Shown in pieces: positions 52,960 to 63,275 of a DNA stretch of 64,000 nt. Each line of letters begins with the position of its first letter. Positions within the stretch are counted from its first letter, which is position 1. Below the pieces are notes generated by a model. That model saw only the letters and a program-made list of their open reading frames with translations. It made no database searches and had not been told where the DNA came from. The translations under genes and the position numbers were made by a program. The DNA is taken from positions 18,952,398 through 19,016,397 of the forward strand of contig NC_074725.1 in NCBI RefSeq assembly GCF_947242115.1, read 5' to 3'. This stretch comes from Biomphalaria glabrata (taxonomy: Eukaryota > Mollusca > Gastropoda > Planorbidae).

Positions 52960-55900
52960 GAATAAATCTTGAATGATAGTAGAGACTTAGAGCTGGGTTT
53001 GTGGACATTGACTTTGTGAATAAACTAGGGGTGCACCGGATAGACGCTCCGGCTCCGGCCGAATATCCGGCCTTTTTTACTATCCGGTGCTATTCGGCTC
53101 CGGTCGGATATCACTACCGGATAGTAAACCGGATAGTAAAAAATACACCTATTTAATATGCATAAAGTGGACCTCATTCCATTAATGCCTGTTGTATAAT
53201 GTATTAATGTTTATATTAAAACAAAATAATGTGCTTAAAAATAGAGCCATTATGAACATGCACCAAACATCGTTTATTATAAAGACAAGGCGTGTTAATA
53301 ACTTAATATAAATAGAGATGAAACTTTACATCATAAATGCGCTTTACATACAGAGCAGCAATGGCTGACACTTTTTTCAATTTGTCTTGACCTTTGAGTA
53401 GGTTAGTTAACATGTTAAAATGCTACATTGCTTGACTACGTCATGCTGACCAGACGTCTGTCTAGCTGTGCGGGTATATCTCCAGAGGTAGAGATGAACA
53501 ACTCCCACCCCTTTTATCTGTTTAGTCCATCACATTGAGTTTTTTTTTTTATAGGCAGTTGACCACAAGTTAAATACGATGGACGTAGGTTTAATGTCAG
53601 CGTATTGACACTCTCTAGAGGTCACACCTTTCGAGGGAACTGAGTTTGTTTATTTAGTAGTTAATCTTTATTACGGGGGCTGGACTACCATAGCCACACC
53701 TCTAAGGTAACCAGGTATAATTCCAGATGAACAACTCCCTCCCCCTTTTATTTGTTTAGTCCATCACATTGAGTTCATTGATTGACAGGTGACCACAAGT
53801 CAGATACGATGGACGTAAGCACTCTCTAGATGTCACACGAGGGAACTATGTTTGTTTACTTAGTAGTTAATCCTAATTGGGGGTGTGGGGTGGGGGCTGG
53901 ACTTCAAGCCAAACATCTACACGGGTATCCGGACAAAGAGTTTGCTTATTTGGAGAAAAATCTTAATCACGTGGTTGGGCTAGAGGCCACACCTTTTCAA
54001 GTGTGCCGAGTTACTTGAACATAAATCTCAATTAGTAAGCTGGACTAAAGATCACACGCACCTAAACGAGTGACCTTTAGCTACACAGAACACAAACCGC
54101 GAGATTATATAGCCCAGTAAGCCAGTAACTAATTATTTTGTAGAAGACACGACCAGTGCTATCTTTAAATGGAGAGCTAAACACCCCCTACTCTTTATTT
54201 TATTTCTTTGGTCCTTGAGACCAATTTATTGATAGACATTGACCATTTTTAAACCAGAATGAAAAAACACAACGTGCTAACAAAGGATATTACACTGTCA
54301 ATAAATATTATGGTTAAATAATTTTTCTAACGTGTTAACTTGAATATTAGTCCTGCAGTTAAGTGTCTTGATTTGATAACGATATTCTTAATAATTTGTA
54401 ACAGTCAATTAACTCTTTGTTATACTATTTTTTTTACTTAAGATGCGTACTTAGCCACTGTGTATCAGGCTAGGACGACTTTTACACACCTGACATCCAT
54501 AGGCTTACTATCGTTCTCTTTTGTAACAGTTACTGAAACCACGAATAAAATAATTAATAAGTAATAATTAAGGAAGATATTTCTAACATACGTTCTTTGC
54601 ATTTAATATTTCTTACGTACGTTCTTTGCACAATAAAATAAAACAAAGATGTGCAACCCTTGACCTCTAACTAGTGGACGGGTATAATTTATCTATATGC
54701 TTGACTGACCATGCCAATGTGTTATCTTTTTTGACTGACACCCAACTCAATTGCGTGCGTATGCTCAAGGAAAAAAAGAATGCTTGATGGTTAACACAAA
54801 CAACTATACACACTACACTAGGACTACATGTGTAGGCTCACTAGGTATATCTGACCAGGTTGTTGGTCTGAAATTCATGAACACATACATCCGACCACTA
54901 TACAAGGCAGATTGCACTTTACTTATGAGATATACATTAGTAACTAGTTAAATATATACTAACATTATTTACATTGACATTCCTAGACACATCCTTTACA
55001 GTTGGTGGCATCGTACATACACAGAGACACACTCATGCTATACAGATTTTTAGAAATACAGTTAAGCTTGAATAAATCAATCAGTAACAGAGTTTAAAAC
55101 AATAAGGTATATAAAAGGAAAAAAAAATAAAACCAACCAGTATAGGTATGTTATTTAACAGTTTCGTAAAATGTTCAGCAACACTAGCTATTAAAAAGAC
55201 ACTTAGGTATCCGGCTCCGGCCCCGGCCGAATATCAAATTTTACTATCCGGTCATATCCGGCCCCGGCCGGATATCAAAAAGTACTATCCGGTGCACCCC
55301 TAGAATAAACCTTGAATGATAGTAGAGACTTAGAGCTGGGTTTGTGGACATTGACTTTGTGAATAAACCTTGAATGATAGTAGAGACTTAGAGCTTGGTT
55401 TCTGGACATTGACTTTGTAGATAAACCTTGAATAATAGTAGAGACTTAGAGCTGGGTTTGTGGACATTAACTTTGTGAATAAACCTTGAATGACAGTAGA
55501 GACTTAGAGCTTGGTTTCTGGACATTGACTTTGTGAATAAACCTTGAATGATAGTAGAGACTTAGAGCTGGGTTTCTGGACATTGACTTTGTGGATAAAC
55601 CTTGAATGATAGTAGAGACTTAGAGCTGGGTTTGTGGACATTGACTTTGTGGATAAACCTTGAATGATAGTAGAGACTTAGAGCTTGGTTTGTGGACATT
55701 GACTTTTTGAATAAACCTTGAATGATAGTAGAGACTTAGAGCTGGGTTTCTGGACATTGACTTTGTGGATAAACCTTGAATGATAGTAGAGACTTAGAGC
55801 TGGGTTTGTGGACATTGACTTTGTGGATAAACCTTGAATGATAGTAGAGACTTAGAGCTTGGTTTGTGGACATTGACTTTTTGAATAAACCTTGAATGAT

Positions 55901-55995
55901 AGAAGAGACTTAGAGCTGGGTTTGTGGACATTGACTTTGTGAATAAACCTTGAATGATAGTAGAGACTTAGCGCTGTGTTTGTAGACATTCACTT
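52960..55995. repeat. 58-bp minisatellite interrupted by a hAT element
   Basis: Unit gaataaaccttgaatgatag, then tagagacttagagctgggtt, then tgtggacattgactttgt. About one unit lies at 52960-53025 and about 12 at 55303-55995; the block between is the hAT element. Variants are ggg/gctt before ttt, tgtgg/tctgg and gtgaat/gtggat. Confidence 0.95.
53026..55302. mobile_element. 2.3-kb non-autonomous hAT element
   Basis: TAGGGGTGCACCGGATAG at the left and CTATCCGGTGCACCCCTA at the right form an 18-bp perfect inverted repeat, extended by repeated ccggccgaatat-type subterminal motifs. An 8-bp target duplication gaataaac (53018-53025 and 55303-55310) is perfect, but the site is itself repeat sequence. 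Inside, about 200 bp are imperfectly duplicated (about 53480-53690 and 53710-53890; both contain tttagtccatcacattgagt). No transposase frame is seen. Confidence 0.93.
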
Positions 55996-56225
55996 TGTGG
56001 ATTTGATCCATGTTTCTCAATTTTTCTCTAATTTGTGTGTGTGTGAGTTCTGTGCGAGATCCTCACCAATCGGATGTTAAGTGGCTGCCTAGTTTGCCTA
56101 AGGCCGACCCTGGTGGTTAGAACATTGTTTTGTTCTCCATTTTGACGGGGTGACGCGAGGTTTTATTTGTAAATATTTTGAACTAATTACGTAAGACATA
56201 GTCAAGTGACAAGACCACACGTTAA
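55996..56225. other. Spacer with a possible hAT end relic
   Basis: tttgcctaaggccgaccctg near 56095-56114 resembles the right end of the hAT element at 24781 (cctaagaccggccctg). No left end seen. Confidence 0.3.
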
Positions 56226-56228
56226 AAA

Positions 56229-56238
56229 GTTATAAATA
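56229..56238 (+). promoter_or_regulatory. TATA-like box upstream of the 27-bp-repeat open frame
   Basis: ttataaatag is preceded by gttaaaaag and followed after about 25-30 bases by gaacgaagc. It is a good match to an animal TATA box, but such matches are common in AT-rich DNA. Confidence 0.3.
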
Positions 56239-56427
56239 GGGATTGCACTATGAACGAAGCTACTTTTAGTAAGTCATTGGTTTCATTATCAAGTTAGTCA
56301 ATAGTTAATCAGTATTGACTATTAAGATTGTTATCTTTAGATGTGACAATGAAGGATCCTAGGTACAGTCATTTATAAACACTATACTTAGTGTCAACTC
56401 TGCCGCCACGCAAGTCTTTCTGTTGAT

Positions 56428-57405
56428 GTGCTTGTCTTTCAAACTCAGATGCTATTTGTAACAAGCTCACTAGGCCTACATCACGTCATGAAATCACTAG
56501 GCCTACATCACGTCATGAAATCACTAGGCCTACATCACGTCATGAAATCACTAGGCCTACATCACGTCATGAAATCACTAGGCCTACATCACGTCATGAA
56601 ATCAGTAGGCCTACATCACGTCATGAAATCACTAGGCCTACATCACGTCATGAAATCACCAGGCCTACATCACGTCATGAAATCAATAGGCCTGCATCAC
56701 GTCATGAAATCAATAGGCTTGCATCACGTCATGAAATCACTAGGCCTACATCACGTCATGAAATCACTAGGCCTACATCACGTCATGAAATCACTAGGCC
56801 TACATCACGCCATGAAATCACTAGGCCTACATCACGTCATGAAATCACTAGGCCTACATCACGTCATGAAATCACTAGGCCTACATCACGTCATGAAATC
56901 ACTAGGCCTACATCACGTCATGAAATCACTAGGCCTACATCACGTCATGAAATCACTAGGCCTACATCACGTCATGAAATCAGTAGGCCTACATCACGTC
57001 ATGAAATCAATAGGCCTGCATCACGTCATGAAATCACTAGGCCTACATCACGTCATGAAATCACTAGGCCTACATCACGTCATGAAATCACTAGGCCTAC
57101 ATCACGCCATGAAATCACTAGGCCTACATCACGTCATGAAATCACTAGGCCTACATCACGTCATGAAATCACTAGGCCTACATCACGTCATGAAATCACT
57201 AGGCCTACATCACGTCATGAAATCACTAGGCCTACATCACGTCATGAAATCACTAGGCCTACATCATGTCATGAAATCACTAGGCCTACATCACGTCATG
57301 AAATCACTAGGCCTACAACACGTCATGAAATCACTAGGCCTACAACACGTCATGAAATCACTAGGCCTACATCACGTCATGAAATTTGAACATAATATGG
57401 ACTGA
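56428..57405 (+). CDS. Repeat-encoded open frame of 325 codons, uncertain gene
   Basis: The frame starts MLVFQTQMLFVTS, continues with about 34 copies of the nonapeptide SLGLHHVMK, and ends FEHNMD. It coincides with a 27-bp minisatellite (cactaggcctacatcacgtc plus atgaaat) at 56465-57385. Unlike the other arrays it has unique codons on both sides, a TATA-like box about 200 bp upstream and AATAAA at 57438. Most unit differences change an amino acid (Ser-Leu to Ser-Val, Ser-Pro or Ser-Ile; Val to Ala), which argues against selection on the protein. I consider a transcribed non-coding or spurious frame more likely than a true protein. Confidence 0.25.
   Translation: MLVFQTQMLFVTSSLGLHHVMKSLGLHHVMKSLGLHHVMKSLGLHHVMKSLGLHHVMKSVGLHHVMKSLGLHHVMKSPGLHHVMKSIGLHHVMKSIGLHHVMKSLGLHHVMKSLGLHHVMKSLGLHHAMKSLGLHHVMKSLGLHHVMKSLGLHHVMKSLGLHHVMKSLGLHHVMKSLGLHHVMKSVGLHHVMKSIGLHHVMKSLGLHHVMKSLGLHHVMKSLGLHHAMKSLGLHHVMKSLGLHHVMKSLGLHHVMKSLGLHHVMKSLGLHHVMKSLGLHHVMKSLGLHHVMKSLGLQHVMKSLGLQHVMKSLGLHHVMKFEHNMD
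56465..57385. repeat. 27-bp minisatellite, about 34 units
   Basis: Unit cactaggcctacatcacgtc plus atgaaat. Each unit carries tcacgtca, a CRE-like core on the minus strand (TGACGTGA). A block including gtagg, atagg-tgcat and cgccatg variants appears twice (about 56600-56815 and 56980-57110), so multi-unit blocks were duplicated. Confidence 0.96.
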
Positions 57406-57437
57406 AAAATATTTTTGGTGTAAATTGTTATTTTGCA

Positions 57438-57443
57438 AAATAA
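57438..57443 (+). terminator. Candidate poly(A) signal
   Basis: AATAAA in gcaaaataaaagattg, about 35 bases after the end of the repeat-encoded frame. Confidence 0.3.
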
Positions 57444-57519
57444 AAGATTGAAAGAGACCATGATATGTGTAAAAATATAAGCAATGATTATCTATTTTTT
57501 GTTAAATAATCCAGTTTAC

Positions 57520-58720
57520 TGAATCTCTATACATCACTGCTGTCAATACATCAGTGGTGTATATACATCAGTGGTGTCTATACATCAGGAAGGTCTGTTG
57601 GGATACATCAGTATTGTCAATAAATCAGTGGTGTCAATACATCAGTGGTGTTATTAAATCAATAGTGTTAATACACCAGTGGTGTCAATAAATACGTTGT
57701 GTTAATACATCAGTGGTGTCAATAAATCAATAGTGTTAATACATCAGTGGTTTAATAAATCAATGGTGTTGATACATCAGTTGTTTCAATAAATCAGTGG
57801 TGTCAATAAATAAGTGATGTTAATACATCAGTGGTGTTAATACAGCAGGTGTAAATACATCAGTGGTGTCAACACATCGGTGGTCAGCACATCAGTGGTG
57901 TTAATACATCAGGTGTCAATACATCAGTGGTGTCAATACATCAGTGGTGTCAATAAATCAGTTATGTTAATACATCAGTGGATTCAACAAATCAGTGGTG
58001 TCAATAAATTAGTGGTTTCAATAATTCAGTGGTGTTAATACATCAGTGGTGTCAATACTTCAGGTGTCAATAAATCAATGGTGTTGATATATCAGTGGTG
58101 GCAATAAATCAGTTGTGTTAATCCATCAGTAGTTTCAATAAATCAGTGGTGTCAATAAGTCAGTGGTTTCAATAAATCAGTGGTATTAATACATTAGTGG
58201 TGTCAATACATCAGTGGTGTCAGTACATCAGCTGTCAATACATCGGTGATATCAATACATCAGTGGTGTCTATACATCAGGAAGGTCTGTTGGGCTACAT
58301 AAGAATAATCATTACATTGTGGTGTCAATAAATCAGTGGTGTGCTCTGTTGTCACAGATAAATAAATAAATTACTGTAGACATTATTTAATAATAATATT
58401 AACTCTTTCTCTCCTAACTGACGATACCAACGTTGATTCCACCAGAATGTGGTAAATAATTGCGGAGAGAAAGAGTTAATAAGTTTATATTGCGTCATTG
58501 TTTATTGTGAATGTTTTGTGAGAAAATAGGATGTGACGTAATAAGAACATATTAGGACATGGTGTTAATACATCAGTGGTTTCAATAAATTAGTGGTGTC
58601 AATAAATCAGTGGTTTCAATACATCAGTGGTGTTAATACATCAGTGGTGTCATTAAATCAATGGTGTTAATACATCAGTGGTGTCAATAAATCTCAGAAA
58701 CTAGAAGAGATAATGAAAAT
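57520..58720. repeat. Degenerate 17-bp repeat field
   Basis: Unit about catcagtggtgtcaata with many one-base changes and length variants (tcagtggtgttaataca, tcaataaatcagtgg). About 60 units, much older-looking than the other arrays. Interrupted at about 58335-58555 by unique DNA that contains a TTAA MITE. A segment tatacatcaggaaggtctgt occurs twice (57580 and 58270). Confidence 0.93.
58403..58475. mobile_element. 73-bp TTAA-flanked MITE
   Basis: CTCTTTCTCTCC at the left and GGAGAGAAAGAG at the right, flanked by TTAA on both sides (58399-58402, 58476-58479). TTAA target duplication suggests piggyBac-type mobilisation. Confidence 0.75.
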
Positions 58721-59450
58721 CGGACATCATAATATTTTAGATCATTCAAAGTTCTGATGCAACGGCTACTTTTTTCTTTTCCGAAAGTGAATCATCTAAT
58801 TTTTGAAATTATCTATGCAAGCAGATTTTTCAAAAAAATAGGTAGGTCTTTTGAAAAGGTCACAGACTTCTTCATTAACAAATTAAGCTTCATTCATAGA
58901 TTCGCGCATTGGTACAAAAAATTTGCATCTAAGGTCACAATGGTAAAAGTATCAATGGATCATTATAAAATATATTTTCCATTTATTAGCTAACTCATTG
59001 GATAGAATACTGATTCAAATGTTGTTTTTAAAAAAGAATTTTGATACGAACTTCGTTTCAGTAATACGTTTAAAAAATAATTAACTACTTTTATAGCGCG
59101 CAGTTTTGACATATCCTCAATATAGGGACCTACACTTGACAGTCTGTTTAAAACTAAAGTCATACGAGTTCTAGTCTAGATAAAGACTAGTAGATTCTAT
59201 ATCAAGATTCTATACCTATTTCAGATCTAGATCTAGACTTAGATCTAGATTTATTTATTTTTTATTTGCGAATTGAAAGTCTTGTCAAGTCATTTGTACA
59301 CAACTGTAGCTAGCTCACTAACTAAAGTTATCTAGGTCAAGATTTTTTTTCGTGTTGCCAATTTATCTAATTTTGTAAGAAGACTAAATCTTTTTTAGTT
59401 TTTCTTTATTATTGTAACATGTTATTAATTTTAAATGTATGGATAAGGTT
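58721..59450. other. Unassigned AT-rich DNA
   Basis: A 78-codon plus frame at 58757-58993 is rich in Phe, Lys and Ile without a recognisable motif. ctagatct words cluster near 59170-59250. Confidence 0.4.
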
Positions 59451-59461
59451 AATAATTATTA

Positions 59462-59585
59462 TTTTATGGAGATGCTGTGGCTGACGGGTAAATCACTTGG
59501 AACCGGAAGTCCCGTGTTCGAATCCTGGTGAAGACTATCGGTGGACCACTTTGGGGGCCAATTTCGAGTTTGTGTTTCCACACAA
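59462..59585 (+). repeat. tRNA-derived SINE, family B, copy 3 (5' part)
   Basis: gctgtggctgacgggtaaat then cccgtgttcgaatcctggtg: box A-like and box B GTGTTCGAATCC in plus orientation, followed by the family B gaagact. Confidence 0.8.
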
Positions 59586-59629
59586 ACTGTCTTTGTAATC
59601 TTGTTTTTATATTGAAGAGGTAATTTGTA

Positions 59630-59935
59630 GCTTCAAACCCCGCTGGAGGGCGTTTTTAAACACAAAACCCCTCTTGGCTACGCTCATAGAATCAGGTGAC
59701 TGATGTATGCTTTAGTCTTATAATAAAGAGGGGGTTTAGGCCTATAACAAAAATTTCGGAGGGGATTTTAAACTCAAAATCCCCCTTGGCTATGCTCTTG
59801 GAATTAGAGGATTGTCGTTTGCATTATTTTTGTCTGTTTTATAGAAGAGGGGAGTTTTATCCGCGAACGCCCCTGGAAGGGAATTTAAACTCAAAACCCC
59901 CATTGGCTGCGCTGGGGCAAGTGATGGTTTAATAT
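59630..59935. repeat. Three imperfect copies of a roughly 105-bp C-rich unit
   Basis: Each copy holds aaactcaaaa(a/c)ccccc(t/a)t followed by tggct(a/g)(c/t)gct and, later, a run of G (agaggggg). They start near 59650, 59770 and 59885. Source element unknown. Confidence 0.6.
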
Positions 59936-60094
59936 TAAAATCGCACCTAAAATAAACAAAATCAAAGCAAAAAAAAAAAAAATCAGTCACAAAGTTCCAC
60001 TCCCCCCCCCTGCGGGGGAGGGATTTATTTGGGGAGAGGGAGTGCAACTTTGTGGTTGTTTTTTTTGCCGGCTACGTCCATGCTTTAGACAGTG

Positions 60095-60290
60095 AGTCAT
60101 GTCTTACGATATGACCAAACCTGCTCAACTTTCGTCTCTTGACAGCATTAAGGTGCTCCTCCATTTTACTAGCCAGAGTGTTGACTTATAAAAGTAAAAA
60201 CTCATTTTGTCTATTTCTCCTGGTATCTGATGCGCACAATTTTTCTGTAGCATTTACTCCATTAAAAAAAAAAGTGTTAATCTCACAAAG
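60095..60290 (-). mobile_element. LINE RT C-terminal fragment, second copy
   Basis: tgaccaaacctgctcaactttcg, gctagccagagtgttgacttt-like and ctcctggtatctgatgcgca parallel 22955-23090, coding for the KTNEF..LQVNTLA region on the minus strand. Confidence 0.7.
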
Positions 60291-60299
60291 TCGATCTAC

Positions 60300-60889
60300 C
60301 ATAACACATGCGATTGATCCCACTCACATTCATTCTTACCGCCTTTTTCTTCAAGGCTTCTGTATTATTTAACATTAACAAAAAAAAAAAAAAAATCGCT
60401 CAGTGTGACGACACAAAAACAAAACACAAAGGAACCCCCCCCCCCAACCTACACTGTTTGCTCGTGTCTATTTATCCTTCAAACGTTTGATGTATTGCTG
60501 GGACAAAGATTGGAGTGATGCGTGTAGAGCAGAAGGCCTGTTTATACATGACACATCTGCTTGATTGAACGCGGGTGTGAGCATTACGACCACTTGTAAC
60601 GGAGCAAATATCACGTGACAAATGACGCGTGCAATGAGACTCGGTTTTGGGGGGGGGGGGGCGGCGTTGCGAGAGCCTTGTAGGGTTAGAGCTAGATCTG
60701 TTTCTTGATTACGTAAATTGTGTGTCTTTGAAGAAAATAATTTCATCTAATGATGGACCTAAACGTTCTGACGTTCAATCTTCTAAAGTTTATTTGATAT
60801 CTCCTCGCCTTTCAACTTCTGCCCCACTCTGATTACAACCTGACTTTTGGTTTTATGGAAGGCCTATACTCTTGCTCATCAACCTTGAT
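60300..60889. other. Unassigned DNA
   Basis: A 92-codon minus frame at 60468-60746 has balanced composition (ARVICHVIFAPLQVVVML) but crosses a poly-G/C tract and has no splice sites or family match that I can see. Confidence 0.35.
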
Positions 60890-61030
60890 AGCGGCTATGG
60901 GTTGTGTTTTCACATGCTTATTACATCCTAGCCCAAACCTCGACCCCAAGGACGGCGGCAGGAAAGGTTCAAATCCAGGACCATCGCGATGACTGTCCAG
61001 AGCGCTTACCACACGACCAGGCAGCAGGAC
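60890..61030 (-). repeat. tRNA-derived SINE, family A, copy 6
   Basis: acatcctagcccaaacctcg, ggaaaggttcaaatccagga, gcgcttaccacacgaccagg. On the minus strand: CCTGGTCGTGTGGTAAGCGC (box A region) and GGATTTGAACC (box B). Confidence 0.85.
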
Positions 61031-61039
61031 ACCCCTGCC

Positions 61040-62635
61040 CTTCTCTCTAAACATTATAATTCCTTTTTCAATACCAAAAAAAAAAAAAAAAAAACGGGGG
61101 GGGGGGGGGGGTATGGATTTGTTCCACATAAGACTTAGTAACTGGAATGTGCTGTTTTTTTTCCTTTCAGTTCTAGGACACTCGTAATGCAAACTTTAAA
61201 ACAAACAAACGTGTATTTAACTGTATTAGATACATAATAGATCTATAATACCAAGAAGGAAATATTGACATAGCTACATTTACTTTAGTATGAGATAATT
61301 TCACAGGCAACCCCCCACCAAAAAAAAAAAAACTGTCACCACAACTCAATGCTCAAACTCAACCCAAAACTACACCAGAACTTCTCTCTGGTTCTAGATT
61401 CATAATTCACAATATGGCACATCAGCCAACTTTTGCTTAAGAGTTGATACCCTTGCTTGCAGTTGGTCTATTTAGTTCTGCTCTACTAGGGCTACAATTC
61501 AAAGCAAGCGAATAACTAATCAATTGTACTTGGAGTTCAAGAAGAAATGAATAGCCAAAAAAAGTCGATAACAGCGGGGGGGGGGGGGGGGGGGGGGAAA
61601 AAGGTTCGTGAATAACCAGCTCATTTTTTTAAATATTCATGTAGCTTTCTAATATTGGACAATCCAGCAACGAATCAATTCTAGAAGTCAATCAATGTAT
61701 GGTGCAAAGAAAGGTTGCTTGAAAAGGTTTCATTATGGAGAACAAAAGTTTGGCAAATATACTTAGTAAGTACTAGAAGGCCACCTAGACATTTAATGTC
61801 AATCTAGCAGATTTGTAGAACAAGTTTCAACCTAAACAAGATTTCACAATTTTCTGGACATTTTTTTTTAATTTGACCAATCAGATCAATGATTTGAAAC
61901 AAGACAAATCTACACAAACTGTTCAATAAGCATGTATTTTTTTTTTTCTTTTGCTAGGCACACTACTAGTGGTTAGAATAATCATCTCAAAAATATTATT
62001 TAATAAAATATTCATGAAGAGCGTGTGTAATGGTAGAAGACATAAAAGACTTTTACATTGTCACTATTGGGTAAAATTTCCTCCACAAATAGCCAACCCA
62101 TTAATACATCCCTTGTCATTCTCAAAGTGTTCTAACATCATTCTAGCTGCCAACTTTTCACCAGTGTAATTAACAAAATGAACAAGTGCATAAAACACAA
62201 ACTACAATATTTACAAACATTTTATTTTGTTTGTTAATAGGGTCAATATTACATTTAATAGTTACAATGACAAATCTTACCATTTATCATAAATACAAAA
62301 TAAAATTTTCTACCACTTATATTTCAGTAAGTCTCACATCATTAAAAGTTTCACACACACACACAAAAAGTCATCCCTAAAACAAAGACTTAATGTCAAA
62401 GTGAGTACAATTGTCTAATAAACAGCCTTGAACTTGTACCTACAAATGTCAGACGCAGATTGCACTTTACTTTCATTTTAGGCCAATGCCAAGGTTAGTG
62501 TGAAATAATATTTTTTTTAGTATTCACATTAAATATTCAACACATTTTTTGTAGACACACATTTGATTTTAAGGTTTTAAAGCCAAAGACTCCTAGAGTG
62601 AACATTCCTAATTTTTAAACCATCGACTAGATATT
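61040..62635. other. AT-rich DNA, no gene seen
   Basis: Poly-A/poly-G tract at 61075-61110 and poly-G of about 21 at 61577-61597. The calm AT-rich texture could be a long 3' UTR or intron, but no exon is supported. Confidence 0.5.
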
Positions 62636-62639
62636 TTAA

Positions 62640-63271
62640 CTCTTTCAGTGCAAATTTTTTTTATTGAAAAATTGGGAGTTTTGCGGAATGAACACAAATT
62701 TTCAAGGGGGGTTGAGTTACTAAAACAACTATAACTTTTTTATTTTATTAAATAATCTTACATATTATTTTATTTTAAAGGAAAATGAATGGACTACAAA
62801 AGTAAAGTAAATTAAATAAAGTATTCAAACAAAATTTTTTTAAATTAATTTTAAACTGAGTACGGAAAAAAGAAAATATTTTTAAAATTCATTAAAAAAT
62901 CGATATACTGAAAGATTAAACCTTTTCATTAAACATTTAATCTATAAATATTTTTAAAATCCCAATACTTAACATATTTAATCACTTTAAATTTAATATA
63001 ATATGAACAAATGCACTAACACAATGTATTATTTACATTTTTCGGGTCCCGGGAAATAAAGTAAAAAAGAGGAACCATTAACATAATGTTATCTTTTTTT
63101 TTTTTTAAAGTGTTGGTACTGCATTGAATTTAGTATCAAAACAAAGAACAATCACTCCCACATCTAGGAAGTTAAAAAAAATAGAGAAATAAAAAGTTTA
63201 ACATAAAAAAGATAGTGAAATAAATATTATAAACCAAGTTACTCGCTGAGAGTAACGCTGCACTGAAAGAG
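62640..63271. mobile_element. 632-bp TTAA-flanked MITE
   Basis: CTCTTTCAGTGCA and TGCACTGAAAGAG form perfect 13-bp inverted ends, flanked by TTAA at 62636-62639 and 63272-63275. The interior is AT-rich and non-coding. Shares the first seven terminal bases CTCTTTC with the 73-bp MITE at 58403. Confidence 0.9.
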
Positions 63272-63275
63272 TTAA

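Noticed and set aside
58757-58993. 78-codon Lys/Phe-rich frame as a small peptide gene
   Set aside because: AT-rich composition explains it; no signal peptide pattern or conserved motif.
60468-60746. 92-codon minus-strand frame
   Set aside because: Contains a poly-proline stretch from a C/G homopolymer, and I recognise no family.
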